From contig NZ_VEAF01000002.1 in assembly GCF_007673775.1 (NCBI RefSeq), forward strand, positions 284,606-348,605: DNA of 64,000 bases, in the 5' to 3' direction. How positions within the stretch are numbered: position 1 is the stretch's first letter; every line of letters starts with the position of its first letter. The notes below the pieces were generated by a model. That model worked only from the letters and a program-made list of their open reading frames with translations. It did not search any database and was not told the DNA's origin. This stretch comes from Curtobacterium sp. 9128 (GTDB taxonomy: Bacteria > Actinomycetota > Actinomycetes > Actinomycetales > Microbacteriaceae). A program made the position numbers and the translations under genes. Positions 50,101-58,721 of the stretch are shown here, one piece after another.

Positions 50101-50674
50101 GGATCACGCGAGCCGAGTAGATGTCCTTGTCGGACGTCTTCTCCTGCTGACGCTCGAAGTACACACCCGGCGAGCGGACGAGCTGCGAGACGACGACACG
50201 CTCGGTGCCGTTGATGATGAAGGTGCCGCGCTCGGTCATGAGCGGGAAGTCACCCATGAAGACCGTCTGCGTCTTGATCTCACCGGTCATGTGGTTCATG
50301 AACTCGGCGTTGACGTACAGCGGTGCGGCGTAGGTCTTGCCGCGCTCCTTGCAGTCGTCGATGGAGTACTTCGGGTCCTCGAGCTCCGGGGACGTGAACG
50401 AGAGCTGCATGGTCTCGCCGAGGTCCTCGATCGGGGAGATCTCCTCGAAGATCTCCTCGAGGCCGGAGTGCAGCGCGAGGTCGGTACGACCCTGCTCCTG
50501 CCCCTCGGCCAGTCGGGCCTTCCAGACGTCGTTGCCGACGAGCCAGTCGAAGCTCTCCGTCTGGAGAGCGAGCAGATCAGGAACCGTGAGGGTGTCCGTG
50601 ATCTTGGCGAACGAGAGTCGCGAGTGGTTGCGACCGTTCTTGGGGTTGGTGGATGCGTTGGGCGCAGCAGCCAA
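47186..50674 (-). CDS. rpoB: RNA polymerase beta subunit, TTG start
   Basis: This is the second catalytic subunit. The 1162-residue product has the rifampicin region [20 protein letters not shown] followed by [14 protein letters not shown]. It is wild type at the three main resistance positions (Asp, His and Ser of DQNN, THKRR and LSALG). It also has the C-terminal [20 protein letters not shown] clamp-binding motif. TTG 50674 is chosen because GGAGG lies eight bases before it. The E. coli-type rplJ-rplL neighbours are absent. Confidence 0.98.
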   Translation of the reverse strand: MAAAPNASTNPKNGRNHSRLSFAKITDTLTVPDLLALQTESFDWLVGNDVWKARLAEGQEQGRTDLALHSGLEEIFEEISPIEDLGETMQLSFTSPELEDPKYSIDDCKERGKTYAAPLYVNAEFMNHMTGEIKTQTVFMGDFPLMTERGTFIINGTERVVVSQLVRSPGVYFERQQEKTSDKDIYSARVIPSRGAWLEFEIDKRDQVGVRIDRKRKQSVTVFLKALGLTSEEILEEFQGFASIESTLEKDAILTKEEALKDIYRKLRPGEQVAAEAARALLDNFYFNPKRYDLAKVGRYKLNRKLGIDAQLSDSVLTVQDIVRTIKYLVSLHAEKTTLDGVRDGEPVQLRLDVDDIDHFGNRRIRAVGELIQNQVRTGLSRMERVVRERMTTQDIEAITPQTLINVRPVVAAIKEFFGTSQLSQFMDQNNPLAGLTHKRRLSALGPGGLSRERAGVEVRDVHPSHYGRMCPIETPEGPNIGLIGSLASFGRINSFGFIETPYRRVVDGQVTTTIDYLTASEEDDFVVAQANAPLTDSFHFADDKVLVRKKGGEVELVAKGEVDYMDVSPRQMVSVATSLIPFLEHDDANRALMGANMQRQAVPLLRSESPLVGTGMEGYTAIDAGDVVTADKAGVVSEVSADTVTLQLDEGGTQTYYLRKFDRSNQGTSYNHRVIVSAGERIEQGEVIADGPATENGELALGKNLLVAFMPWEGYNYEDAMILSQNLVKDDTLSSIHIEEYEVDARDTKLGKEEITRDLPNVSPDLLADLDERGIIRIGAEVRPGDILVGKVTPKGETELSAEERLLRAIFNEKSREVRDTSLKVPHGEEGTIIGVKVFDAQDGDDELGSGVNQRVVVYIAQKRKITAGDKLAGRHGNKGVISTILPVEDMPFLADGTPVDIVLNPLGVPGRMNFGQVLEIHLGWLAKQGWNVEGIQEWASALPEAAHSAEPGTKVATPVFDGAYEREIEGLLDSTLPNRDGERLIGSSGKAQLFDGRSGEPFPEPVSVGYMYILKLHHLVDDKIHARSTGPYSMITQQPLGGKAQFGGQRFGEMEVWALEAYGAAYALQELLTIKSDDILGRVKVYEAIVKGENIQEPGIPESFKVLMKEMQSLCLNVEVLSADGQAVSLRDTDDEVFRAAEELGINISSRFESSSVDDI

Positions 50675-50926
50675 GGGTGTGACCTCCGGTTGGCCCCGTC
50701 GGGCCGATACTGACGGGCAGCATGTAGGTGAGTGGATTGACGCGTGAGCGCACCCTCGAGGAAACGCGGTCACGTGCTCGACGGCGGAGCGAGAGCACGT
50801 GTGCGATGATCTGGGCGAGCGGAGCCCGCCGACATATACGGGACCGACTACACCAGGGCATGTTCGGAATGAACGCTGCGTCGACCGCAATATGACGACA
50901 CGGGATGCCAGGGAGCGCGAACTGCC

Positions 50927-50956
50927 ATCATAGGCAGCGTCCGGTCAGGCTGTCCA
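50927..50956 (-). promoter_or_regulatory. rpoBC promoter
   Basis: On the minus strand TGGACA (50951-50956) and TATGAT (50927-50932) are separated by 18 bp, a strong sigma-70-type match. The leader is about 245 nt. The rest of the 385-bp region between rpoB and the PH-like gene holds no gene that I can see. Confidence 0.7.
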
Positions 50957-51059
50957 GTCCTCGCTTGACCAAGTTCCGCGATGCCGTGTATAAGCGGCAC
51001 GGACCCATCCACATTCCCGCCGGATCCGCATGCCACCGGGGCCGAGGCCGGCCGTCTCG

Positions 51060-51632
51060 TCAGCGCAGGCGTTCGCGCTCCACCCCAGCCGTGCCTCCCG
51101 TCAGTCCGGCGAGCGCACGGAACGCGTCCTCGGGACGTCGGGTCCGCACGAAGGTGACGCGACCACGCTCGTCGGTGAGCTCGATGCCGAGTCCCGGGGT
51201 GAGGAGGAGCGCCCGGACGCCGCGGCCGAGCCGCAGTCCGATGCCGCCGTAGGTACGGGCGTCCGCCTCGACGAGCCGGGCGTCCACGATCCGCCGGCGC
51301 GCGATGCGGCGCGGTGGGAGCGGGCGGAAGTGCAGGGTGACGTGGGTGTCGGTGACCGTGAAGCCGGCACGGGCCAGCAGGAGGAGGAGTCCGACGACGA
51401 TCCCGACGACTCCCGGCACGACCAGCGCGGCTTCCGGCGCCTCGCCGGGCCAGCCGAGGACCGCTGCGGTGAGCGCCGTCCCGGCAGCGAGCAGTGCGGC
51501 GCCGACCGTGCGCATCCAGACGGGTGCCGGTTCGCGGTCCGCGTGGAACGGACGGGAGGCACGGGTCGCCGCCGGCGCGACGGGCACGTTGACGACGTGG
51601 TGCGTGGGGATGCTCGTGGTGTCGACGGACAT
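51060..51632 (-). CDS. membrane PH-like domain protein
   Basis: The 190-residue product has a ~45-residue cytoplasmic head, two membrane helices (TVGAALLAAGTALTAAVLGW and VVPGVVGIVVGLLLLLA) and a C-terminal beta-rich domain (FTVTDTHVTLHF ... GIGLRLGRGVRALLLTPG). The C-terminal domain has the strand pattern of bacterial PH-like (bPH) domains. Its role is unknown; such proteins are often linked to envelope stress. ATG 51632 follows AGGAG by seven bases. Confidence 0.75.
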   Translation of the reverse strand: MSVDTTSIPTHHVVNVPVAPAATRASRPFHADREPAPVWMRTVGAALLAAGTALTAAVLGWPGEAPEAALVVPGVVGIVVGLLLLLARAGFTVTDTHVTLHFRPLPPRRIARRRIVDARLVEADARTYGGIGLRLGRGVRALLLTPGLGIELTDERGRVTFVRTRRPEDAFRALAGLTGGTAGVERERLR

Positions 51633-51666
51633 GGTGGTGCTCCTGGGTGTGCGGGTGCCGGCACTC

Positions 51667-51698
51667 TGTATTTTACATAACGAGTGCGATGTGTTCAA
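51667..51698 (-). promoter_or_regulatory. promoter overlapped by a TGTA-N3-TACA palindrome
   Basis: On the minus strand TTGAAC (51693-51698) and TAAAAT (51670-51675) are 17 bp apart. The -10 lies inside the perfect 11-base palindrome TGTATTTTACA (51667-51677). A dimeric repressor bound there would block the promoter of the PH-like gene. The AT-rich site stands out in this GC-rich DNA. Confidence 0.6.
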
Positions 51699-51902
51699 CG
51701 GTCGACACTGGTCGACGGGCGCAGCGCGGCTGCGGGTGACCGCGGTGGTCGGGACGCGCGTCACGGTCGGCCGCCTGCGGACCCGCGACGAGGTGGGGGC
51801 TCGTCCGGGTCGACGCCGTCGGCACGACGACAGCGACCGACGGTACGCGCCGACGCTTGGCGTTCACTGTCCGTTCATGTGGACGCATACATCTGGGCCC
51901 GG

Positions 51903-52013
51903 GGTGCGCGATTGCGCGAATGCACGACCCGGCAGGGTGCGCGACTGCGCGAATGCACGACCCGGCACGGTGCGCGACTGCGCGAATGCACGACCCGGCA
52001 CGGTGCGCGACTG
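51903..52013. repeat. 33-bp tandem repeat, 3.4 copies
   Basis: The unit starts GGTGCGCGACTGCGCGAATG and continues CACGACCCGGCAC. Copies begin at 51903, 51936 and 51969, with a 12-base partial copy at 52002. Within each unit TGCGCGA or TGCACGA occurs three times in 8-base steps. It fills the gap between the response regulator stop and the PH-like gene promoter. The short frame through it is low-complexity and not a credible protein. Confidence 0.9.
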
Positions 52014-52067
52014 CTCGGCAGGCGTTCCCGCGCGCGGCGCTCGGCCCTCGGCGCTGCCGCGTCCGGC

Positions 52068-52772
52068 TCAGCGGAGGACGAGGGCGACGGCCTCCGCCCG
52101 GGTGCGGACCCCGAGCTTCTGGAACAGCTGGTTCACGTAGGACTTCACGGTCGGGACGGTGAGGAACAGCTCCGCGGCGATCTCCGGGTTCGTCCGGCCG
52201 TGGGCGATCCGCTCGAGCACGTCGGCCTCGCGCGGGGTGAGCTCCGGGAAGCGCTCACGCACCGGCACCCGGCCGGCGGGCGCGACGGGCTGCGTGGTGC
52301 CGGTGCGCGGCGCGGTCCCGGTGCGCGGCGCTGTCCCCGTGAGCTGCGCGGTCGCCGTGAGCTGCGCGACGAGTCGGGCGCCGACCGTCGCGTCGAACGT
52401 CGCCTGCCCGGATGCGACCGCGCGGACCGCGGTCGCGATCTCCGCGCGACCGGCGTCCTTCGTGAGGTAGCCGCGGGCTCCGGCCCGGAGCGCGGTGCTG
52501 ATCGACTCGTCGTCGGCGAAGGTCGTCAACACGAGCACGGCGACGTCGGGGTGCCGGGCGGTGATGCGGGCCGTCGCGGTCGGGCCGTCGACGCCCGGCA
52601 TCCTGAGGTCCATCAGGACGACGTCCGGTGTCGTCCGCTCCACGGCGGCGAGCGCCTCGGCTCCGTCGGCCGCGGCACCGACGACCTCGAGGTCCGGCAC
52701 GAGCGACAGCACCGTGACCAGGCCGTCGCGCACGATGGCCTGGTCGTCGACGACGAGCACGCGGATGGTCAT
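52068..52772 (-). CDS. LuxR/NarL-family response regulator
   Basis: A DNA-binding partner of the adjacent kinase. The 234-residue product has a receiver domain (Asp9, Asp10, phospho-acceptor Asp55, Thr84, Lys105), a Thr/Gly/Pro linker with TGTAPR repeats (encoded by 18-bp DNA repeats near 52295-52385), and a C-terminal LuxR helix-turn-helix (LTPREADVLERIAHGRTNPE ... VKSYVNQLFQKLGVRTRAEA). Start overlaps the kinase stop (ATGA). Confidence 0.95.
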   Translation of the reverse strand: MTIRVLVVDDQAIVRDGLVTVLSLVPDLEVVGAAADGAEALAAVERTTPDVVLMDLRMPGVDGPTATARITARHPDVAVLVLTTFADDESISTALRAGARGYLTKDAGRAEIATAVRAVASGQATFDATVGARLVAQLTATAQLTGTAPRTGTAPRTGTTQPVAPAGRVPVRERFPELTPREADVLERIAHGRTNPEIAAELFLTVPTVKSYVNQLFQKLGVRTRAEAVALVLR

Positions 52773-54052
52773 GCGTCCGGACCGGCCGATCGGTCGGCGT
52801 GAGTGCCTCGGTCGTCCACGGCGTCGGAGCGGCCGGCGGCGTCGGAGCTGGCGGCGGCGACGGGGAGGTGCATCGCGACGACGAACTCGTCCTCGGAGCG
52901 GCCGGCCTCGACCGTGGCGTCGGTGCCGAGCTCAGCGAAGCGCTCGCGGATGCCGACGAGGCCGTGCCCACCGCTGGACAGCGGGTTCGCCACGACCACG
53001 TCGAGGGCGTCGCCGTCACGGATCACCGAGAGCGAGACAGGGCGACCGGGAGCGTGGCGGCGGGCGTTGCTGAGGGCTTCGCGGGTCGTTGCGACGACGA
53101 CCCGACGGTGCGCCTCGTCGAGATCGGCGAGGGCGAGGTCGCCGACGACCACCACCTCGCCCCCGAAGTCGCGGTGCGCGGTGACGAGGGCGTGGAGGTC
53201 TGCACGGGGTACCGGCGGCTCGTGCCGGGCGTCCTGACCGGAGGCTCGGGTCGCGTCCGTCACGTCGGCCGCCGAGCCGAGGCGGTCACGGTCCGACGTA
53301 CCGTCGTCGCGGAGCGCGTGGACGGCCCGGCGGGCCTCGGCGAGACCGTCGGCGGCGAGGGTGCGCGCGGCTCCGGCACGCGTGGCGGCTTCGTCCACGC
53401 GACCGGCCTCGAGCAGGGCCTCGACCGCGTCGAGCTGCAGCACGAGGCCGCCGAGGGAGTGTGCGAGGACGTCGTGGACGTCACGGGCGGCCCGGGCGCG
53501 GTCGGCGAGGAGCTCGGCACGCTGCTGGTCGCGTTCGGCTTGGCGGGCCTGGGCCTCTGCTGCGCGGTACTGCCGGCGGCTGAACCCGACGAGGACGCCG
53601 AGCACGAGGCCGCCGCTCGTGCCGAGCACGAACTGGACGGAGGCGCCGTCGATGCTGGCGACCACCGCGATCTCGACGAGCGCCACGAGGGTTGCGACCG
53701 CCCCCGTCCACACGGGCAGCGCGATGCTGGACTGGAGGACGACGATGCCGACGATCACCGCGACGAGCATCAGGGAGCGCGTCGGCACGACCGCGGCGGC
53801 TCCGGCGACGACCATGACCGCCGCCGCAGCCGTCGTCACGCGCGGTGACCGGACGACCTCGCGGAGGGTCCATGCGGCGAGCGCCACGGCCCCGACGGTC
53901 CACGCCCAGACCGGGAGCTGTTCGAGGACGCCGTTCCGGACGAACCAGAACGCCACCGCGACGATCCCGACCGCGGTGAGCACCCAGCCCACACGCGACC
54001 GCGACCGGCCCGCGGACGGGTCGGTCAGATCGGGCTCGGACAGCAGGGTCAC
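52769..54052 (-). CDS. sensor histidine kinase (HisKA_3 type)
   Basis: The 427-residue product has six hydrophobic segments in about 22-155, a coiled coil, the HisKA_3 box ARDVHDVLAHSLGGLV with phospho-acceptor His193, and an ATPase domain (Asn329 in REALSNARRHA, GGHGLVGIRERF at 361-372). There is little extracellular sequence, so the signal is probably membrane-borne. GTG 54052 overlaps the upstream gene as GTGA; the frame further up is a shadow. Confidence 0.93.
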   Translation of the reverse strand: MTLLSEPDLTDPSAGRSRSRVGWVLTAVGIVAVAFWFVRNGVLEQLPVWAWTVGAVALAAWTLREVVRSPRVTTAAAAVMVVAGAAAVVPTRSLMLVAVIVGIVVLQSSIALPVWTGAVATLVALVEIAVVASIDGASVQFVLGTSGGLVLGVLVGFSRRQYRAAEAQARQAERDQQRAELLADRARAARDVHDVLAHSLGGLVLQLDAVEALLEAGRVDEAATRAGAARTLAADGLAEARRAVHALRDDGTSDRDRLGSAADVTDATRASGQDARHEPPVPRADLHALVTAHRDFGGEVVVVGDLALADLDEAHRRVVVATTREALSNARRHAPGRPVSLSVIRDGDALDVVVANPLSSGGHGLVGIRERFAELGTDATVEAGRSEDEFVVAMHLPVAAASSDAAGRSDAVDDRGTHADRSAGPDA

Positions 54053-54549
54053 CGCACCATCATGCCGCGCGCGCGGCCCGGGATCTTCTGGTCGAGCACG
54101 AGGGCGCGGGCGGCCCGGTTGATCGCGAGCATGAGCAGGATCGCGCCGGTCGAGCTGAGGAGGTGCGCGCCCATGTGGCCGCCGAGGACGTCGAGGCCGA
54201 CGCGGACGGCGATGAGCACGAACCACAGCCCCGCGCCGTACCAGCCGGTACGCGCCTGGAGCGTGCGGCCCTTGTCGTCCGGAGTGGCCGCGGTGCGGAA
54301 GCGGGTCATGCTCCCCATCGCCAGGCCGACGCCGACGGAGATGAGTGCCTCGATGCCCAGGAAGACGATGTCGGTCGTGGTGACGGCGGTCTTCGTGTTC
54401 GCGAGCATCACCACGCCGATGACGGCGAGGACGAGCGGCCCGCGCCACACGCGTGCCGGGTCGAGGTAGCGCCAGGTGGCCTGGCGGTAGGCCAGGAACC
54501 CGACGAGTGCGAGTCCGATGACGATGTTGGCGATGAGCTGGACCGACAT
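54049..54549 (-). CDS. CcdC-like (DUF1453) membrane protein
   Basis: The 166-residue product has four to five helices (QLIANIVIGLALVGFLAYRQ at the start) and resembles DUF1453/CcdC-like proteins often seen just before NarL-type two-component genes in actinobacteria; the family call is from memory. GGGAGG lies eight bases before the ATG. Its stop overlaps the kinase start, so it may act as a sensor partner. Confidence 0.75.
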   Translation of the reverse strand: MSVQLIANIVIGLALVGFLAYRQATWRYLDPARVWRGPLVLAVIGVVMLANTKTAVTTTDIVFLGIEALISVGVGLAMGSMTRFRTAATPDDKGRTLQARTGWYGAGLWFVLIAVRVGLDVLGGHMGAHLLSSTGAILLMLAINRAARALVLDQKIPGRARGMMVR

Positions 54550-54679
54550 GGTGTGTGCCTCCCGTGGTGTCCGGCGGGCCGTTCCCGACCGGTGCTCCCA
54601 TCGTCGCCAGCGGGACGGATCCGCCCCACCAACCAGGGGTGGGGACGTGGGTGGTGATCCGGTGGTGTTCCATGGACCC

Positions 54680-55522
54680 ATGGGTGATGCGTTCGACGGG
54701 TTCACGCTCGGTGCAGGGTTCTCGGTGATCGAGCCGGATCGACACCGGCCGGGGTCGTTCACGCTCGTGGTCGACGGGACGCCGCAGTCGCACGTGGACC
54801 TCGAGGACCCGACACACCTGGCGTTCGAGTACATCCGGCGGATCGGGCACGCGATCGACCTGCTGCCGCCGGGGCCGATCACCGCCCTGCACCTGGGTGC
54901 CGGTGCGCTGACCCTCCCCCGCTACGTGGCGGCGACCCGGCCGGGGTCGCGTCAGCAGGTCGTCGAGCTCGAGCGCGAACTGGTCGACCAGGTGCGCGAG
55001 GCACTGCCGTTCCCGCGGGGCGCATCCATCCGCGTCCGGTACGGCGACGCCCGCGAGGTCCTCGAGAAGCTGCCGCAGGGTCTCCGAGGCACCGTCGACC
55101 TGGCCGTCGTCGACGTCTTCAGCGGCGCGCGGACCCCGGCGCACGTGACGAGCCTCGAGTTCCACCGGGAGGTCGCCGAGTTCCTGTCGCCGACGGGCAT
55201 CGTCGCGATGAACGTCGCCGACGGAGCCGGCCTGGCGTTCGCGCGTGGTCAGGCCGCGACGCTGCAGTCCGTGCTGCCCTCGGTCGCGGCGGTCGCGGAC
55301 ACCGGGATGTTGAAGGGCCGGCGGTTCGGCAACATCGTGCTGCTCGGGTCGCCCACCGACCTGCCGATCGCCGAGATGCCCCGCCGGTACTCCTCCGATC
55401 CGATGCCGGCGAAGGTCGTGCACGGGGCGGAGCTGCGGGCGTTCACCGCCGGTGCGCCGATCGTCACCGACGCGACGGCCGTCCCGTCGCCGGAACCGAA
55501 CCGGTCGGTCTTCGGCGGGTAG
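54680..55522 (+). CDS. spermidine-synthase-like methyltransferase-fold protein
   Basis: The 280-residue product has the Rossmann fold of the SpeE family: ITALHLGAGALTLPRYVAAT, VELERELVDQVREAL with the acidic residue after strand 2, VRYGDAREVLEKL, and LAVVDVFSGARTPAHVTSLE. The N-terminal beta domain is short and polyamine residues are not evident, so it may not make spermidine. No Shine-Dalgarno site precedes ATG 54680. It is divergent from the CcdC-like gene. Confidence 0.82.
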   Translation: MGDAFDGFTLGAGFSVIEPDRHRPGSFTLVVDGTPQSHVDLEDPTHLAFEYIRRIGHAIDLLPPGPITALHLGAGALTLPRYVAATRPGSRQQVVELERELVDQVREALPFPRGASIRVRYGDAREVLEKLPQGLRGTVDLAVVDVFSGARTPAHVTSLEFHREVAEFLSPTGIVAMNVADGAGLAFARGQAATLQSVLPSVAAVADTGMLKGRRFGNIVLLGSPTDLPIAEMPRRYSSDPMPAKVVHGAELRAFTAGAPIVTDATAVPSPEPNRSVFGG

Positions 55523-55609
55523 GTCGCGCTTCCTGGCAACTCGGTGGTGCCGCTGCCAGGATGGTGCCGCACGTGCGCAGCTGCGCGGACGAACGAGAGG
55601 CGAGCGCTG

Positions 55610-56344
55610 ATGACGAACGACGACCGGAGCAACGAGGACCGGCCGGACGACGGCCGGGCACCGAGCTGGGGCGAGCCGGCCGAGGAGCACTCTCACCACG
55701 ACGACGCGCCCCGCTACGGCGAGCGCATCACGCCGTCGTCCGCTCCGCAGTCCGGCGAGCAGCCCCAGCAGTACGGGCAGCAGCCGCAGTACGGCGAGCG
55801 CACCGCGCCGCAGCAGTACGGGCAGCAGCAGTACGGCCAGCAGCAGTACGGCCAGCAGCAGGGCGCCCCGGCGTGGGGCGGCGGCGACCAGCCGTGGGCC
55901 GCCGCACCTGCGGCAGCGGGAGCACCGGCGTGGCAGCACCACGAGGAGCCGAAGGCGAAGAAGAAGACCGTCGGCGTGATCGCGTTCCTCGCGGCCGTCG
56001 TCGCACTCGTCGTCGGTGTCGTCGGTGGCTACGTCCTCGGCACCGCACTCGGTGCCAGCGGCGCGCTCCGGGGTGTCCTCGAGGGGACCACGACCGGCAC
56101 CGACCCGCAGCAGCTCCAGCGCGAGGTGATGAACGACCCCGCGGTCGCCTCGCAGCTCATGGTCGGCTCGATCGTGATGTGGGTCGCGACGCTCTTCGGC
56201 CTGTGGGGCCTCGTGCAGGGCATCGTCGCGATCGCCACGAAGCGCGGCCGCGGCTGGGGCGTCGTCGCGCTGGTCCTCGCGGTCGTCGCAGCGATCGTCG
56301 CCGGGTCGGTCTACCTCGGCGTCGCGGTCTCGACCGTCTCCTGA
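55610..56344 (+). CDS. Q/Y/G-rich membrane protein of unknown function
   Basis: The 244-residue product has a ~115-residue hydrophilic, acidic then Gln/Tyr/Gly-rich head with QYGQQ repeats (encoded by a short tandem repeat near 55790-55865). A KAKKKT cluster and about four membrane helices follow (VGVIAFLAAVVALVVGVVGG and onward). It resembles other low-complexity DUF4190-like envelope proteins of the family. GAGG lies nine bases before ATG. Function unknown. Confidence 0.75.
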   Translation: MTNDDRSNEDRPDDGRAPSWGEPAEEHSHHDDAPRYGERITPSSAPQSGEQPQQYGQQPQYGERTAPQQYGQQQYGQQQYGQQQGAPAWGGGDQPWAAAPAAAGAPAWQHHEEPKAKKKTVGVIAFLAAVVALVVGVVGGYVLGTALGASGALRGVLEGTTTGTDPQQLQREVMNDPAVASQLMVGSIVMWVATLFGLWGLVQGIVAIATKRGRGWGVVALVLAVVAAIVAGSVYLGVAVSTVS

Positions 56345-56399
56345 GCATCTGGGTGTGGCACCGGGTGCTCCCGGCCGACCGCGGTTACGCTCGTCCCTG

Positions 56400-57242
56400 A
56401 TGTCCCCCGACGACCGCCAGCACCACGACCAGGACGACCGCGTCCGGGAGCCGCGTCACGCGGCTCCCGCCAGCGCGGGCGTGAGCCCGGGCAGCACCTT
56501 CGCGCCGATCAGCCTCCGTCCGGCGGTCGACGTGCAGGCCGTGCAGGAGCGGCTCCGCGCCCTCGGTCAGAGCCGCAGCACCGACGCCCTCGCCGAGCGC
56601 GCCGAACTGTTGCGCCTGCTCGGCCGCCTCGACGAGGCACTCGTCGTCGCGGAGGAGGTCTTCCGGCTGACGATGTTCACCGGGGAACGCGCCGACAAGG
56701 TGGCGGCGCGGATCCGTCGCGCACACGTCCTGCACGACCTCGGACGCTACGAACGCGCGGCGACCGAGTCCGCGCTCGCCCGGGACACCGCCACGACCGA
56801 GGAGTGGCCGGAGCTCGAGGGTGCCGCCGCCGAGCTCGAGGGCTGGTCGCTGTTCGAGCTGAACCGCTTCGAGGAGGCCCGCGCGGTCCTCGGCCGCTCG
56901 TACGAGGCATTCCGCGCTGCCGGTGCCCCCGCCGAGCGGACCGAAGCCCTGCGCACCGCGGTCGAGGCAGCGATGCGCGCCTCCATCGCCCAGCCGGCCG
57001 CCGAGCCCGAGCGTCCCGCCGCCGACCGTCCGCGCACCGCCCGCGAGGCCGCCGTCCGCCGGGAGACCGACCCGGTCACGCGCGTCGCCGAACCCGTCAA
57101 GCAGGTGCCGCCGCCGACCCGCCGCCGTGTCCTCGGCGCACCCGACGCCGCGCGCACCGAGGCGGACAGCCTCTGGGGCAAGCTGGCCGACCGCGCGGAC
57201 CGCGCCGACCGTCCGGAGCGGAAGGGCCCCGCCGACCGGTGA
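56400..57242 (+). CDS. TPR-like protein of unknown function
   Basis: The 280-residue product has a helical repeat region (about 40-190): AVQERLRALGQSRSTDALAE, RAELLRLLGRLDEALVVAEE, RRAHVLHDLGRYERAATESA and ELEGWSLFELNRFEEARAVL. These read as consecutive TPR helices. A disordered Pro/Arg/Glu-rich tail follows. It is coupled to the SprT-like gene by a GTGA overlap. TACGCT lies eight bases before the ATG, so the transcript may be leaderless. Confidence 0.72.
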   Translation: MSPDDRQHHDQDDRVREPRHAAPASAGVSPGSTFAPISLRPAVDVQAVQERLRALGQSRSTDALAERAELLRLLGRLDEALVVAEEVFRLTMFTGERADKVAARIRRAHVLHDLGRYERAATESALARDTATTEEWPELEGAAAELEGWSLFELNRFEEARAVLGRSYEAFRAAGAPAERTEALRTAVEAAMRASIAQPAAEPERPAADRPRTAREAAVRRETDPVTRVAEPVKQVPPPTRRRVLGAPDAARTEADSLWGKLADRADRADRPERKGPADR

Positions 57243-57745
57243 CCACGCTCGATCAGGTGCGGTCCCGCGCCGCGGAGCTCATGACGGCGCACCTGGGGGT
57301 CGGGTCCTGGACGTTCGGCTTCGACAACGCCAAGACCCGGGCCGGGCAGTGCGACTTCGCGCGGCGACGGATCACGGTCAGCCGGCACCTCGCGGTCCGG
57401 TTCTCGGACGAGGACGTCGAACAGGTCCTGCTGCACGAGGTCGCCCACGCGCTGAGCGGTGCCCGCGCCGGACACGGCCCGACGTGGCGGCGCACGGCGG
57501 CGTCGATCGGGTACACCGGCTCCCGGCTCCACGACGGGCCCATCGCGAGCGAGCTCGCCCCGTGGGTGGGCGTCTGCCCGGCGGGCCACGAGCACTTCCG
57601 CTACCGCACGCCGACGAGACCGCTCGCCTGCGCACGGTGCTCACGCCGGTTCGACGAGCGCAACCGCATCACCTGGACCCGGCGCACCGCTGCCACACCC
57701 GCCGGTTCCACGCTGCCCGATCCCGCGCCGTCGACCCGCGTGTGA
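57239..57745 (+). CDS. SprT-like zinc metallopeptidase-fold protein
   Basis: SprT-like proteins share the fold of the SPRTN proteases that cut DNA-protein crosslinks; the bacterial role is unclear. The 168-residue product has HEVAH (His66, Glu67, His70) with a third His near 79 (AGHGPTW) and a C-terminal zinc ribbon (C113, C131, C134). The GTG start overlaps the TPR-like stop. Confidence 0.88.
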   Translation: MTTLDQVRSRAAELMTAHLGVGSWTFGFDNAKTRAGQCDFARRRITVSRHLAVRFSDEDVEQVLLHEVAHALSGARAGHGPTWRRTAASIGYTGSRLHDGPIASELAPWVGVCPAGHEHFRYRTPTRPLACARCSRRFDERNRITWTRRTAATPAGSTLPDPAPSTRV

Positions 57746-57750
57746 CCCGT

Positions 57751-57756
57751 TAGCCT
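57751..57756 (+). promoter_or_regulatory. -10 element for a leaderless transcript
   Basis: TAGCCT, the same hexamer as in the str promoter, ends six bases before ATG 57763, just after the SprT-like stop. There is no Shine-Dalgarno site at a useful distance, so the mRNA probably starts at the A of the start codon. No good -35 is seen. Confidence 0.5.
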
Positions 57757-57762
57757 GGCGGG

Positions 57763-58458
57763 ATGCAGACGGGGCAGCACATCCGCACGGACTCGGGGTC
57801 CAGCTGGTTCTTCGACGCCGGTCGCATCGCCCTCGACTTCGCGCACACCGGCGGCTTCGCGGACGACCCCGACGGCCGACGCCCCCGTGCCCAGCTCGGT
57901 GAACTCCTCGTCACGCCGGCCGACCTCGACGAGTGGCTGAGCGACCACACCGAACCGATCGACGTCGGTGCGACGGACCGCGAGCTGCAGGACGCCCGCG
58001 CGCTCCGCGCCGCGATCGGCCGCCTCGCCGTCGCCGCGGCACCGGCGGCAGCGTCCAGTGCTGCCGAACGCACCGCGGTCGCGGCGGGACTCCGTGCCGG
58101 GGCCGGCCGGACGCGCCCCGCGCCCGACGACATCGACACCGTCAACCTGTTCGCCGCCCTGCCGGACGTGCCCCCGAGCCTCCCGGGTGGACGACGCCGG
58201 GCCGGAGCGAACCGGGTGCGGCTCGCCCAGGCGCTGTCGAGCGTCGCCCGCGACGCGGTGGCCCTGTTCAGCGAGGTCGGGTTCGACGACCTCGAGGCCG
58301 ACGGCCGACCGACCCGGCTCAGCCGTTGTTCCGCGCCGGACTGCGGGCTGGTGTTCTACGACTCCTCCCGCGGGGGCACGCGGCGCTGGTGCGCGATGCA
58401 GCGCTGCGGGAACCGGGCGAAGGTGCGGGCGCACCGCGCACGTCGCGCCGCCGCCTGA
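57763..58458 (+). CDS. CGNR zinc-finger / ABATE-domain regulator
   Basis: These are putative stress-related transcription regulators. The 231-residue product has the N-terminal ABATE-like region (WFFDAGRIALDFAHTGGF) and the C-terminal CGNR zinc finger with CSAPDCGLVFYDSSRGGTRR and WCAMQRCGNRAKVRAHRARR. All four expected cysteines are present. It may act on the dyad repeats just downstream, but nothing shows this. Confidence 0.9.
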   Translation: MQTGQHIRTDSGSSWFFDAGRIALDFAHTGGFADDPDGRRPRAQLGELLVTPADLDEWLSDHTEPIDVGATDRELQDARALRAAIGRLAVAAAPAAASSAAERTAVAAGLRAGAGRTRPAPDDIDTVNLFAALPDVPPSLPGGRRRAGANRVRLAQALSSVARDAVALFSEVGFDDLEADGRPTRLSRCSAPDCGLVFYDSSRGGTRRWCAMQRCGNRAKVRAHRARRAAA

Positions 58459-58523
58459 TCTGCTGGCGGCTGGTCGCGCCGTGCGGGTCGGGGGTCGGCC
58501 GTGCTCGCGCCGTCGACTCGGAA

Positions 58524-58632
58524 CGACACCGTCGCTGTCGTTCGACATCGACGCTGTCGCAACCCCGCGTGCGCAACCGTTGCCCATCGGAAGTAGCGAC
58601 ACTGTCGTCGTCGTACGACAGCGACTCTGTCG
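58524..58632. repeat. two 36-bp dyad repeats after the CGNR gene
   Basis: Two 36-base copies (58524-58559 and 58597-58632) agree at 30 positions and start 73 bp apart. Each contains dyads of the kind CGACA-C-TGTCG and GTCGTACGAC, perfect in the second copy and slightly degraded in the first. They lie between the CGNR gene and the convergent lipoprotein gene. Paired protein-binding sites or a terminator are possible. Confidence 0.6.
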
Positions 58633-58721
58633 ATCCGAGTCCGCTCGCACACCGTCGCGCCTCCACGCACGCACGCCGCGCCCTCGTCCCGCTCGCGCGT
58701 CCCGCGCTCCGCGCCAGCGCC

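Noticed and set aside
47186..50674. Rifampicin-resistance changes in rpoB
   Set aside because: The resistance region is wild type at the main positions.
51903..52013. The 33-bp tandem repeat as a CRISPR array
   Set aside because: The units are directly joined with no unique spacers and no cas genes are near.
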